A stretch of 64,000 bases of DNA from Anaeromyces robustus (GCA_002104895.1 MCFG01000326.1:2501-66500), one strand, 5' to 3'; shown: positions 11,878-25,100, numbered from the stretch's first letter. A program made the numbers and translations. Notes: generated from the sequence alone by a model not told the origin.

Positions 11878-14800
11878 ATGAGTATAAATTATAAAGAAAC
11901 TAAATTTTTAAAGGATATGTTCAATTGTGATTATAATTCATTAACACTTCCTTTAAAAGACAATTGGATTAAAACTGAAAATAATGATCCATTAATGAAA
12001 AAAGAATCCTTATCTATAATTGGTGAGGATTACAAAACCATTACAAATTTTATAAAAAACAATCATTGGAATACAAAATCATTTTTTGTTAGTATTTTCG
12101 GTCTTATAATTCTTAAATATACTGGTCAAGAAAATATTTACACCTCTTTTATAAGTGAAATAAAACATTTTAATGGTAGAATAGGTGTACAACCATTTTT
12201 AATAAAATTTAAAAATGATCAATTACTACTCGATATTGTTCACCAAATGAATAATTTATTAGAGAATTTTGAAAATTGGAATAAGCAATCTTCTGTTGAA
12301 ATTCCGGAGGAAATAAAGGGTGTCCATCTTAACAACGGGTTTATTTTTAAATCAATAGGCAATAAACCTAACCAAAATTTTAAAGCTTTATTTGATGCAG
12401 AAATGAAAGATTTTAAACTACTTTTCAATATCGAGGATCATAATGACCATTATTTAATTTCAATCGAGTTTGATAATTCATTATACAGTGATTTACTCAT
12501 ACGTCAAATTTTGGATTGTTTTTATGAAGTGGCCAAAACTACGGATAACTTTAAAGAAAAAATTAATTTTATTAATTATATTCCTGATCAAGAAAAAAAT
12601 CGAATTCTTTATCAATTTAATCATAATAAATTTGATTATGGTAATAATAAATTATATCATGTAGAATTTAGTAGAATTACTAAATTAAATCCTCAAAAAT
12701 GTGCCATTATATTCGAAAATCAAAATATCACTTATGGTCAATTAGATAACATGAGTAATTCTTTAGCTTACTACTTAAGAAATTCTCTGGGTATTCAACG
12801 TAATAATATTGTTCCATTAATTTGTGAACGTTCTTATTATTTTATAGTAGCTGCACTTGCTATAATGAAAGCAGGAGGAGCTTGCTTATTTATTGATCCA
12901 GAATTTCCAAAGGATCGTATTCAACTTATGATAGATGAAGTGAAGGCCAATGTGGTTTTGGAATATATTCCTAATTATCCCAAATTCAATATTTTAGATT
13001 CTAATCATAAGGAGGAATTCTCTTTTAAAATTTACTCCATTGAAAAACATAATTACCAAGAAAATAAAGAAGAATTAATGAATGTCAATGAAAGTAGTGA
13101 TTTATGCTGTATATTCTTTACTTCTGGTACTACTGGAAAACCAAAAGGTACGTTAATTTCTCATGATAATATGATTAACAGTTGTCTCTACAGTTTAACA
13201 TTCAATGGAATTAAAGACCAATATGAATTTTCTAATGTATTAGCATTTTCAAAGTTAACATTTGTTATGTCGATTTCAGAAATATTTTTCCCATTACTGA
13301 AAAATAGAAAAATTACCTTATGTAATAATCAAGAATATAATAATCCAGAAGTCATTGGAGATATTATTAAGAAACATGGAGTAGACACTATCATTGGTCC
13401 TCCAACAAGAATTAAAAGTTATTTAAATAATGAAAATTTTAAAGAAGCTATCAAAAATATTAAAAACTTTATTTTTGGTGGTGAAGGAACTACAACAAAA
13501 TTTTTCAAAGATTTTGTTAATTATACCAACGCCACTATTTTAACTGGTTTTGGTCAAACTGAATGTACTGGAGGTTGTTGTTCCTTAATTATTTCTGCTG
13601 ATGATATTAGAAAGAAGGATATCGTCATCACTAATGGTCCTCCTCATTGTAATTATGAAATTTATATCTTGGATAATCATTTAAATCCAGTTCCAGTAGA
13701 GGTACAAGGCGATATATACATTGGTGGTTATGGAGTAAGTTGTGGATTTTTAAATCAGGAAAAATTAAGCCAAGAAAAATTTATTAAATGTCCTTTCCTC
13801 ACTATAAACCCTAGCGGTAAAATGTATAAAACTGGTGATATTGGTAAATGGACTCAAAATGGTAGTCTTGTTCATTTAGGTCGTAATGATTTTCAAGTAA
13901 AAATTCATGGCCAAAGAATTGAATTATCAGAAATTGAAATCTCGATGAAAGAAATAGATGCCATTAGCTATGCAGTTGTTATTGATAAATTACAAAACAA
14001 TACAGATGAAAAATATTTAGTTGGTTATTATATTGTTAAAGAAGAATATCAAAAAGACAATGAATCTAAAATTGATGCCAATAGTATTAGAGACCATTTA
14101 AAAAATAAACTTCCATTATACATGATTCCAAAATATTTTATCGCTATTGATAAAATTCCATTAACAGCCAATGGTAAATTAGATAGAAAAGCTTTACCAG
14201 AACCCACTATTAATGATATAATTATTAACAATTACGTAGAGCCAGAAAGCGAAATTGAAAAGAAATTATGTTATATTTATAGTAATATCCTTAATATTGA
14301 ACAATCAAAAATTGGTAAAACTTCCAATTTCTTTGAATTGGGTGGTGATAGTATAAATGCCATCAAAATTTCTTCCAAGGTGAATCAAATATTCAATGTA
14401 AAATTAAACGTAAAAGATATTATTTCTTATCCATCCATTGCCGAATTAGGAAAATATATTGAAAAAGATCAAATTTCTCATCAGGAAAATAATTATTCCG
14501 AAAATGAAACCATTAAAACTTATAATCAAAAAGAATTCCCTATTACCTCTCAACAATTAGGAGTATACATTGATTCCATTAAAAGCACAAATGAAACTCT
14601 TTATAATATTCCATTTTCATTTAAATTAAATAAAGATATAGATATTGCAAGAATTAAAGACGGATTAAGCCAATTATTTCAAAAACACGATATTCTTAGA
14701 AGCAAGTATATTGAAAAAGAAAATAATGGTACCGTAGAAATTGTTGGGGTCATTGATGATCATTGCGTTCTTATATTTGAAGAGTATACCTATGAAACTG

Positions 14801-17800
14801 TCAATTCTTTTATTAGACCATTTAATTTAGCAAAAGCTCCATTAATAAGAATAGGTTTTATTAATGATGAAATATTATTAATAGATATGCATCATATTAT
14901 TTCAGACGGTACTTCTATATCCATAATCAAAAAAGAATTAAATCACTATTATCATACAGGTAAAGTAGATGAATTAAACTTTCAATATAGTGATTATGCC
15001 ATCGACTGGAATGATAAGAAAAATAATGGCATTTTTGATTCACAGATCGAATTTTACAAAAAAATGTTTGAAAAAGATTATAATATTTCCAATATTCCAA
15101 TGAAAGAAAATGGTTTCCATGAACCAGCAAATATTAATGAAAATGAATTAATCATTAGTAGTTATAGTCAAACTTTGGATGAAAAAATGACCCAATTAAT
15201 TAATAATTTTATTAAAATGAATGGAGTAAGTAAAGCTTCTTATTTCTTAACCATTTATGGATATATTCTTTCCAAATACAGCGGTCAAACTATGGTTTAT
15301 ACTTCAATTATGAATGCTAATAGAAATAAAATTTACAAGGAAAGTGTTATTGGAATGTTTGTAAGTACTCAACCTCTTTTGTTAGATTATTCTAATGAAA
15401 ATAAATCCTTTTTAAATTTAATTAAAAATAATATGATTATTTTATATGATATATACAATAATCAAGATTTATCTTTATCAGATTTATCTAATGCTTTAAA
15501 ATTGAAAAAAATCAATAATTCTTTTATCTTTCAACCAAAAGTATTATTTGAAGATCAAATGAACAGTAAAGATAATATATTTGAAAGTTTACATGAACTT
15601 GATAATTATAATAATGTTTCCAAATTTGATATGGAATTTAAAGTATTTGAAAATAAAACTAATTATGGATTTACAATTGATTATAATATTGATAAATATC
15701 AATCTGAAACTATTAAAAGTATTCTTCGTAGCTATATGGAAGCGTTAAACTATATTAATATCTTGAATAATAATTGCCCATTGATAAGAGATATTGAATA
15801 TATTCCTATGGAAGAAAAGGAAAGAATTATTAAAAAATTTAATAATAATTATAATAAAAAAGATTGTGATCGATTATATCATGTGGAATTCACTAAAACT
15901 GCCAAAAAATATCCAAATAAATATGCCATTATTTTTAATGATTTAAAAATAACTTTTAAGGAATTAGATGAAATGACAAATTCTTTAGCTCATTATTTAA
16001 GAAGTATTGGTATCACTAGAAATGATATCATTCCAATTATCAGTGATCGTTCTTATTATTCAATTATTAGTATTATAGCTGGTGGAGCATTTTTACCAGT
16101 TGATAAGAAACTACCATTAGAAAGAATTCAATATTTAATCGAAGAATCTGATGCCAAAATTATTCTATATTCTCAATCCATTGAACTCTTAGATAAATTA
16201 GAACTAATGGAAAAATATAATATCTATAATTTACAAAGTCATGATTACAGTAAGAATAGAATTTCTATTGAAAATATTAATGATGTCAATGATATTTGTT
16301 ATGTTTTATTTACTTCTGGTACCACCGGTAAACCCAAAGGAGCTTTAGTTCGTCATTTTAATATGTATAATTATATTAGAGATTTCCCAAAAGAAGATGG
16401 AAATATTACTATGTATCATTATATGAAAAGAGATAAAATTAAAAACGTATTAGGAATTACCAATTTTTCTTTTGATACTTTTCATAATGAAATTTCAATA
16501 AGTTTAATTCATGGATTAACTATAGTATTGGTGGATGAATATTTAAGTGAAAATATTACTTTATTAAGTAAATATATTTTAGATCACCATGTAGAATTTA
16601 TTAATACTACCCCTACAAGATTTAAATTCTTTATGGAAAATGAAGAATTTAGAAAATCATTAAAAATAATTAAAAGTATTATATTTATTGGGGAGGAATT
16701 ACCATTAAATATGTGTAAAATGATTCATCAATATTCAAATTGTAAAATTTATAATGGTTATGGTCCAACTGAATGTACTAATATTTGTACTATTAAAGAA
16801 GTGGATGATGAAAATAAATTTAAAATAAATATTGGTAAACCTCTTTGTAATTGTAAACTTTACATTTTGGATAAACATTTAAGAGTCGTACCAGTTGGAG
16901 TTGAAGGGGAAATATTTATTGGTGGTTATGGAGTTAGTAGAGGTTATCATAAGCGAAAAGAATTAACTCAAGAAAAATTTATTCCTTGTCCTTTTAATGA
17001 GGATAATGATGAACACAATACTATAATGTATGGAGATCTTGGTAAATGGACCGAAAATGGTGAAATTGAATATTTCGGAAGAATGGATTTCCAAATTAAG
17101 ATTAACGGTCAAAGAATTGAATTAGGGGAAATAGAACATACCGTAAACAAAATGAAAGAAATTGAAAATGCTTTTGTCATTAGTAAAAGAAAACTCACAG
17201 GAGAAAAATATTTAATTTGTTATTATATCTCAGAAATGGATATTAAAAATAAAAATATTCGAAAGTATTTAGAACAAAAACTTCCAAGACATATGATTCC
17301 TAGTTATTATAAGAGAATCCATGAAATTCCATTAACTCCTAATGGAAAATTAGACAGAAGAGCATTACCTGAAATTAATATTGAAGATCTTATTAAAGAG
17401 CAATATATTACTCCTGATACCGAAATAGAAAAATTGATCTGTAGGATATACAGTCAAATATTTAAGATAAAAGAAGAAGAAATTGGTAAATTAGGTGATT
17501 TCTATGAATTAGGAGGTGATAGTTTAAATGCTATAAGTATTTCTTCCATGATAGAAAAGGAGTTAAATATTAAGTTATATACAAAAGATATTCTTTCAAA
17601 TTCATTAGTTTGCGATTTAGCTCAATTTATTGAAAGTAAGATTAGAAATGATATGGATTCTCATCAAGTAGAGAGTATTAAGAAATATAATAGAAAAGAA
17701 TTCCCAGTAACCACTCAACAAATGGGAGTATATATTGAATGTATTAAAAATAGTAATAGTATTATGTATAATATTGTAAGGAGTTTTAAGTTAAATAAAA

Positions 17801-19146
17801 ATGTAAAAATTGAGAAAATTGTTGATGGTTTTATTAAATTATTCGAGAGACAAGAAATACTTCGTAGTCAATACCAAAGCAAAGAAATTAATGGTAAAAC
17901 TGAAATTGTTGGAATAATTGATGATGATATTTCGTTTGAATTTGAAAATTACACCTATGAAAACTTTAATACTTTTGTTCGACCATTTGATATATCTAAG
18001 GCTCCATTAATCAGAGTAGGATTTATCGAAGATGAAGTATTATTAATAGATATGCATCATATTATATCTGATGGTATTACCATGATGATTATTATGAATG
18101 AACTTAATCATTACTATGAATATAATGAAATAAATGATTTAGATATTCAATTTAGCGATTACGCCATTCATATGAACAATATGAAAAAAGAAGATTATTT
18201 CAAAAAACAATTTAAATATTATGAAGAAATGTTCAAGGAAGAATATGAAATGTTAAATATTCCAAAAAAAGAAAAAGAAGAAGAGTCTAATTCATTGAGT
18301 ACTTCAAATGTAAGTTTCTGTATTGAAACTTTGGATTCTTCAATCTATAACAATATCAACCAATTTGTAAAGAATAATGAATTAACAAAAGCAGCTTTCT
18401 TTATTTCTATCTATGGTTATGTTTTATCAAAGTATAGTAGTCAAGATATTATTTATAGTTCAATCATTAATGCTAACAGAAGCAATTATTATACAGAAAA
18501 TATGATAGGTATGTTTGTTAGTACTCAACCTCTTTTACTAAAATATAAGAATGAAAACTTATCATTTATTGAAGTGATGAAAACTAATATGACAATGTTA
18601 ATGGAAATGTATAATAATCAAGATGTATCATTTTCTGAATTATCACAAAAGTTAAATTTAAAAAAGCCTAATAATGTATTTGTTTATCAACCCAAATCTA
18701 TCATACAAAATGATAAAGTCAAAGATAATAGTGTCATTGAAAAAAATGATATGAAAAGTATTTATTCATTATATGAAAATAATAATGAATTGAATCAAAA
18801 CAACGAAACTAAATTTGATATTACATTTAATGTTATTGAAAATGAACAAGATTATTTAATTTCTGTTGAATTTAATTCAGATCTATATGATTCAAAAATA
18901 ATTAAACGTATTCTTAGTAGTTATCGTGAAGTTCTTCTGAATATTAATAATTTTGACAATTATTTAAAAGATATAGAATATATTCCCAAGAAAGAAAAAG
19001 AAATTATCATTAATACATTTAATAATATACATTTGAATACAAATTTAATAAATTATATCATACCGAGTTTAGTAGAGTGGCTAAGAAATATTCTGATAAA
19101 TGTGCTCTTGTTTGTGAAAATGTCGAAATTACCTATAGAAATTTAG
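11878..19146 (+). CDS. NRPS segment 1: half-C, A1-T1, C2-A2-T2, C3
   Basis: 2422 codons. Residues 1-250 match only the C-terminal half of a condensation domain, without an HHxxxDG motif. A1 starts near residue 260 (FTSGTTGKPKG near 413, GFGQTE, YKTGDIG), and T1 LGGDS is near 821. C2 runs about 886-1300 with HHIISDG near 1005. A2 starts near 1333 and T2 LGGDS is near 1877. C3 starts near 1941 with HHIISDG near 2060. A1 has Val where other A domains have the Asp that holds the substrate amino group. A2 is four residues short before AGGAFL and two short in its A7 motif (YGDLG instead of YRTGDLG), so it may be impaired. The last ~40 residues are out of frame with the family; the real coding moves to the next frame near 19030. 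Confidence 0.9.
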   Translation: MSINYKETKFLKDMFNCDYNSLTLPLKDNWIKTENNDPLMKKESLSIIGEDYKTITNFIKNNHWNTKSFFVSIFGLIILKYTGQENIYTSFISEIKHFNGRIGVQPFLIKFKNDQLLLDIVHQMNNLLENFENWNKQSSVEIPEEIKGVHLNNGFIFKSIGNKPNQNFKALFDAEMKDFKLLFNIEDHNDHYLISIEFDNSLYSDLLIRQILDCFYEVAKTTDNFKEKINFINYIPDQEKNRILYQFNHNKFDYGNNKLYHVEFSRITKLNPQKCAIIFENQNITYGQLDNMSNSLAYYLRNSLGIQRNNIVPLICERSYYFIVAALAIMKAGGACLFIDPEFPKDRIQLMIDEVKANVVLEYIPNYPKFNILDSNHKEEFSFKIYSIEKHNYQENKEELMNVNESSDLCCIFFTSGTTGKPKGTLISHDNMINSCLYSLTFNGIKDQYEFSNVLAFSKLTFVMSISEIFFPLLKNRKITLCNNQEYNNPEVIGDIIKKHGVDTIIGPPTRIKSYLNNENFKEAIKNIKNFIFGGEGTTTKFFKDFVNYTNATILTGFGQTECTGGCCSLIISADDIRKKDIVITNGPPHCNYEIYILDNHLNPVPVEVQGDIYIGGYGVSCGFLNQEKLSQEKFIKCPFLTINPSGKMYKTGDIGKWTQNGSLVHLGRNDFQVKIHGQRIELSEIEISMKEIDAISYAVVIDKLQNNTDEKYLVGYYIVKEEYQKDNESKIDANSIRDHLKNKLPLYMIPKYFIAIDKIPLTANGKLDRKALPEPTINDIIINNYVEPESEIEKKLCYIYSNILNIEQSKIGKTSNFFELGGDSINAIKISSKVNQIFNVKLNVKDIISYPSIAELGKYIEKDQISHQENNYSENETIKTYNQKEFPITSQQLGVYIDSIKSTNETLYNIPFSFKLNKDIDIARIKDGLSQLFQKHDILRSKYIEKENNGTVEIVGVIDDHCVLIFEEYTYETVNSFIRPFNLAKAPLIRIGFINDEILLIDMHHIISDGTSISIIKKELNHYYHTGKVDELNFQYSDYAIDWNDKKNNGIFDSQIEFYKKMFEKDYNISNIPMKENGFHEPANINENELIISSYSQTLDEKMTQLINNFIKMNGVSKASYFLTIYGYILSKYSGQTMVYTSIMNANRNKIYKESVIGMFVSTQPLLLDYSNENKSFLNLIKNNMIILYDIYNNQDLSLSDLSNALKLKKINNSFIFQPKVLFEDQMNSKDNIFESLHELDNYNNVSKFDMEFKVFENKTNYGFTIDYNIDKYQSETIKSILRSYMEALNYINILNNNCPLIRDIEYIPMEEKERIIKKFNNNYNKKDCDRLYHVEFTKTAKKYPNKYAIIFNDLKITFKELDEMTNSLAHYLRSIGITRNDIIPIISDRSYYSIISIIAGGAFLPVDKKLPLERIQYLIEESDAKIILYSQSIELLDKLELMEKYNIYNLQSHDYSKNRISIENINDVNDICYVLFTSGTTGKPKGALVRHFNMYNYIRDFPKEDGNITMYHYMKRDKIKNVLGITNFSFDTFHNEISISLIHGLTIVLVDEYLSENITLLSKYILDHHVEFINTTPTRFKFFMENEEFRKSLKIIKSIIFIGEELPLNMCKMIHQYSNCKIYNGYGPTECTNICTIKEVDDENKFKINIGKPLCNCKLYILDKHLRVVPVGVEGEIFIGGYGVSRGYHKRKELTQEKFIPCPFNEDNDEHNTIMYGDLGKWTENGEIEYFGRMDFQIKINGQRIELGEIEHTVNKMKEIENAFVISKRKLTGEKYLICYYISEMDIKNKNIRKYLEQKLPRHMIPSYYKRIHEIPLTPNGKLDRRALPEINIEDLIKEQYITPDTEIEKLICRIYSQIFKIKEEEIGKLGDFYELGGDSLNAISISSMIEKELNIKLYTKDILSNSLVCDLAQFIESKIRNDMDSHQVESIKKYNRKEFPVTTQQMGVYIECIKNSNSIMYNIVRSFKLNKNVKIEKIVDGFIKLFERQEILRSQYQSKEINGKTEIVGIIDDDISFEFENYTYENFNTFVRPFDISKAPLIRVGFIEDEVLLIDMHHIISDGITMMIIMNELNHYYEYNEINDLDIQFSDYAIHMNNMKKEDYFKKQFKYYEEMFKEEYEMLNIPKKEKEEESNSLSTSNVSFCIETLDSSIYNNINQFVKNNELTKAAFFISIYGYVLSKYSSQDIIYSSIINANRSNYYTENMIGMFVSTQPLLLKYKNENLSFIEVMKTNMTMLMEMYNNQDVSFSELSQKLNLKKPNNVFVYQPKSIIQNDKVKDNSVIEKNDMKSIYSLYENNNELNQNNETKFDITFNVIENEQDYLISVEFNSDLYDSKIIKRILSSYREVLLNINNFDNYLKDIEYIPKKEKEIIINTFNNIHLNTNLINYIIPSLVEWLRNILINVLLFVKMSKLPIEI

Positions 19147-22100
19147 ATGAAATGAGTAATTCATTAGCTCATTATTTAAGAAAGCAAAATATAGGAAGAG
19201 GTGATATCGTTCCAATCATATGTGAACGTTCATATTATTTTGTGGTAGGAATTTTAGGTATTATGAAAAGTGGTGCAGCCTATCTACCAATTGATCCGGA
19301 ATTCCCTAGAGATCGTATTGAATATATGATCAATGAAGTGCACGCTAAATTCATTTTGAAATATATTACTGATACTAAAAATAATAATAAAATTAAGTTT
19401 GAAAATATTCAAGAATATTCATTGAAAGATCATCATTATAATGAAAATATCACCGAAATTAATAATGTTAACGAAAGTAATGATCTCTGTTATATATTAT
19501 TTACCTCTGGATCAACCGGTAAACCAAAAGGAACATTAATTTCTCATAATAATTTAATAAATTATTGTCTTTACACTCAAAGATATAAGGGTAAAGAAGA
19601 AAATGATATTTATGGCATGGAATTTGATGATGTTTTAGCCATATGTAAATTTACTCATGATATTTCTATTGGTGAAATTAATTATCCATTATTAAGAGGA
19701 AGTCGAATTATATTAAGTAATGATGATGAATTTAATAATCCAGAACGTCTAAGTGATTTAATTATCAAATATCATGTGAAATATATATTTACTGTTCCTT
19801 CAAGAATAAATAATTATATGACTAATGAAAAATTTTCCAAATCAATTAGAAATGTTAAATGGATTTTGTTAGGAGGTGAAAAAATAGATCGTCAAATTGT
19901 AAAAATTCTTCAGAGTAATATGAATGGTAAAGTGCTAAGTGTTTATGGCCCAACTGAAACTTCAGTAGTTTCTAATATTAAAATATTGGATAATATGGAT
20001 GATGATAACAATAAAATTACTGTTGGTAAACCATTATGTAATTTCAGAATGTATATTTTAGATAAATATTTAAAACCAGTTCCAATTGGTATAGAGGGAG
20101 AAATTTGTATTGCCGGATATGGTGTAGGTAAAGGTTATTTAAATCGTGAAGAATTAACTAAAGAAAAATATGTAGATTGTCCATATTATTCTATTAATGG
20201 TAAACCAGAAATTATGTATAAAACTGGAGATTTAGGTAAATGGACTGAAGAAGGTGAAATAATATGTTTAGGAAGACAAGATTTTCAACTTAAAATACGT
20301 GGACAAAGAATCGAATTAGGAGAAATTGAAAATACCATTAAAGAAATTGAAGGAATTGAGAATTCCATAGTTATTAATAAAACGGACGAAAATGGTGATA
20401 CTTATTTAATTGGATATTATATTAGTCCAGAAGATATTACTATATTAGAAATAAAAAAATATTTATCGAATAAATTACCAATGTATATGATTCCAAGATT
20501 TTTTAAAAGAATTATTGAATTACCTCTTACTATTAATGGTAAATTGGATAAAAAAGCATTACCAGAATTAGATAGAAATGAATTATTAAAAGAGCAATAT
20601 ATCTTACCAGAAACGGATACTGAAAAAGCCATATGTAAAATTTATTCTAGTGTTTTTAATATAAATGAAAATGAAATCGGAAAAATGTCTGATTTCTATG
20701 AATTAGGTGGTGATAGCTTTAACGCTATAAGAATTGAATTGGAAATCGAAAAAGCTTTAAATATTAAAATAAATATAAAGGAAATTCTTAATAACAGTTT
20801 ATTATGTAATTTAGCAAAACACATCGAAGAAATAAAAAAAGCTAATAATAGTACTAATTCTGTAGAAATTATTAAAACAAATAATAGAAAAGAATTTCCA
20901 ATTACTTCTCAACAATTAGGGGTTTACATTGATTCCATTAAAAATCCTGATAGTATTATCTATAATATTCCAAGTTCCTATAAATTAAGCAGTAACATTG
21001 ATATTGAAAAGATTAAAGAAGCATTTAATATATTATTTGAAAAACAAGAAATTCTCAGAAGTAAATATCACGAAAAAGAAATTAATGGAAAAACTGAAAT
21101 TTATGGATTCATTGATGATCATTGTTCATTATCTTTTGAAAATTATACTTTTGAAAATGTAAATTCATTTATTAGACCATTTAATTTATCAGAAGCTCCA
21201 TTAATTAGAGTTGGTTTTATTAATAATGAAATACTGTTAATAGATATGCATCATATTATATCTGATGGTATGACAATGTCTTTAATTCATAAAGAATTAA
21301 CCAATTATTATAATAATAGAGAAATTGAAGATTTGGAAGTACAATTCAGTGATTATGCTATTTATGTTGATAAAAAGAAGAAAGGAGGATATTACAAGAA
21401 ACATTTCGAATTTTACAAAGAAATGTTTTCAAATGATTATGAATTATTAAATATTCCAAAGAAAGAAGTAATGAGCAAAGTATCAACACTTAATGAAATA
21501 AAAATAACCTCAAGGAATATATCGAAAAATATTGATAAAATAACCAGTGATAACATTAATAAATTTATACAAAGCAATAATATAACTAAAACTGCATTGT
21601 TTTTGACTATTTATGGATTTATATTAAGTAAATATAGTGGACAAGATATTATCTATACATCTATAATTAGCTCAAATAGAAATAATCATTATATTAGTAA
21701 TATGATTGGTATGTTTGCTACCACACAACCTATATTACTAAAATATAATGATGAAATGAAATCTTTATTGGATATTACAAAAATTAATATGAATACTTTA
21801 ATGAATTTATATGATTACCAAGATATTTCGTTTTCTGAATTAATAAATCAATTGAAATTAAAAAATATTAATAATTCTTTCGTTTATCAGCCAAAATCAT
21901 TATTCATTAGTGAAAGAAATGCTTTATTAACTGAAATTAATGAATTTTCAAATAGTGACATGAAAGTATTGAATAATACTAATGAATTAAAATTATATAT
22001 ATCATTAAATATAATTGAAACTGATAGTAGTTATATAATTTCTATAGATTATAACCAGGAACTATATAATGATAAAATTATTCAAAATATTATGAATAGT

Positions 22101-25100
22101 TATATAAAATTACTCAATAATGTTAATATTTATAACAAAGAATTAAATAGAATTGATTATCTTTCTAAAGAAGAGAAAGATAAAATTATAAATGATTTCA
22201 ACAGTGATATGAATTATTATCATATTAATAATTTATATCATGAAGAATTTAGAAAGATGGCTGAAAAATTTCCAGAGAAAATTGCTCTTACATTTAATAA
22301 TATACATTTTACCTACAAAGAATTAGATGAAATGACTAATTCATTAGCTCATTTCTTAAGAGATAAAGGTATTAAGAGAAATGATATAATTCCAATTATT
22401 AGTGAACGGTCATATCTTTATGTTATTAGTACATTAGCAATTTCAAAAGCCGGCGGAGCATTTCTACCAATTGATAAAAAATTACCAATAGAAAGAATTA
22501 AATTAATATTAGAAGATGTACATCCTCAAATTATTCTTTTCTACAATACCGAATATATTATTAGTCAACTAGAAAGGAATGTATACAACATCTATGATTT
22601 ATCAAAGCATAATTATAAAATTAATACTATAGCAATTTCTAATGTTAATGAACCAGATGATACATGTTATGTATTATTCACATCAGGTACCACAGGAAAG
22701 CCAAAAGGTGCATTAATCAGTCATTTTAATATCTATAATTATGTAAGATCATTTAATAATGATAGTGATAGTGATAAAAATAAAGAAAACTTCTGTATCT
22801 ATAATTTATTTATAAAGAAAAATAATATAAGGAATATGTTAGCTGTTTCGAATTTCTCATTTGATGTTTCTCACATTGAAATAACCCTTTGTATGGTTCA
22901 TGGATTAAATTTGGTTTTAGTAGATGATATTAAAAGTAATGATATATCATTATTAGCAAAATATATAACGGATAAAGGTGTTGATTTTATCAATACAACA
23001 CCTACAAGATTTAAATTATTCATGGAAAACGATGAATTTAAAAAAGCTTCAAAGATTGTAAAGGCTGTTGTTCTTACTGGTGAAGATTTACCTATTAATT
23101 TATGTTTAGAAATGAATAAATATTCAGATTGTAAAATATACAATGGATATGGACCTACCGAATGTGCTGTTGATTGCTCATTTAAAGAAATTGTAGTTGA
23201 TGAAAAAAAGAAAATTACAATTGGTAAACCATTATGTAATTGCAAAATATATATTTTAGATAAATGTTTGAATCCAGTTCCTATTGGAGTTGAAGGAGAA
23301 ATTTTTATTGGTGGTTTTGGTGTTGGTAAAGGTTATCTTAATCGTAAAGAATTAACTAAAGAGAAATTCATTTTTAACCCATTCAATTATACTCATGATG
23401 CCCATAATAAGATAATGTATAGAACTGGTGATTTAGGTAAATGGACAGAAAATGGTGAAGTAGAATACTTAGGTAGAATTGATTTCCAAGTAAAAATTCA
23501 CGGTCAAAGAATTGAATTAAGTGAAATTGAAAGCATAATTAATGAAATAGATAGTGTCAAACAATGTATCGTGATTGATAAAATGAAAGAGAATGGAGAT
23601 AAATACTTAGTATGTTATTATGTTGAAGAAAAGAATATTAATGGAAGAGAAATTCGTAATTATTTAATTAAAAAACTTCCAATGTATATGATACCGAATT
23701 ACTTTAAGAAGATAGTTACTATACCATTAACCTCTAATGGTAAATTAAATAAGAAGGAATTACCAGAACCAAGTTTTGAAAATAATGTAACAGAAAAATA
23801 CAAGGCTCCTGAAACAGAAATAGAAAAATTAATTTGTAAAATTTACAGTAAAATATTTAATATTCATGAAAATGAAATTGGAAAATTAAGCGATTTCTTT
23901 GAATTAGGTGGCGATAGTTTAAATGCTATTAGAATGTCATCAATGATTGAGAAAGAATTAAATATTAAATTAAATATTAAAGATATACTTAATAACTCAT
24001 TATTATGTGATCTTAGTGAATATATAGAAAATATTATGAAACAAGAAAATGATATATACCAAATAAAAACTATTAAAAAATATGATGTCAATGAATTTCA
24101 AATTACATCACAACAATTAGGTGTATACCTTGATTCAATTAAAAATGAGGATTCAATTATTTATAATATGCCAATATCACTTAAAAATGGATTTAAAGTT
24201 ATATTTAAAAAGCATAAAATTTTAAGAAGCAAATATATTGAAAAAGAAATAAATGGTAAAACCGAAATTTATGGAATTATTGAAGATAATTGCTCTTTAG
24301 AATTTGAAAAATACAATCATAACAATGTAAATAAATTTGTAAGACCATTTAATTTAACTGTGGCACCATTGATTAGAATTGGATTTATTGAAAATGAATA
24401 ATTATTGATTGATATGCATCATATTATTGGTGATGGTGTTACATTTTCAATTCTTAAGAATGAAATTAATCAATTCTATGAAGAAGGATATATTAATGAT
24501 ATAGATATTCAATATAGTGATTACGCTATTCATTTAACTTCAAAGAAAAATTCAAGTGATTATATAAAACAAATTGAATATTATAAAAGTATTTTTAATT
24601 GTGAATATAGTTTATTAAATTTACCAAAGAAAGAAAATATTAAAAAAGATTCAGAATTACCAAATAATAATATTATTATTGGCAATTTGACTAGAAAAAT
24701 TAATAAAAAAACTACAGCTACAATAAATAAGTATATTAAAGAAAATAATATAACTAAAACTGCATTTTTCCTCAGTCTTTATGGATATATATTATCCAAA
24801 TATAGTGGGCAAAATATAATCTATACATCAATAATTACTAATAATAAAAATAACAGATATATCCAAGATATGGTTGGTATGTTTGCAAGTACTCAACCAA
24901 TATTATTAAAATACAATAATAAATTTTCTATGTTACAAAAAATAAAAGAACACATGAAAATATTTTTAGATATTTATGATAATATGAATATATCATTTGC
25001 CGAAATAAATAAAAATTTAAAATTGGAAAATGTTAATAATGCTTTTATTTATCAACCAAAGTTTGCCAATAATACACTTAAAGAATATAATTCTATATTT

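Noticed and set aside
22898-23245. Antisense frame of 115 codons inside A4
   Set aside because: Shadow of the synthetase coding frame; no start context or recognisable motif.
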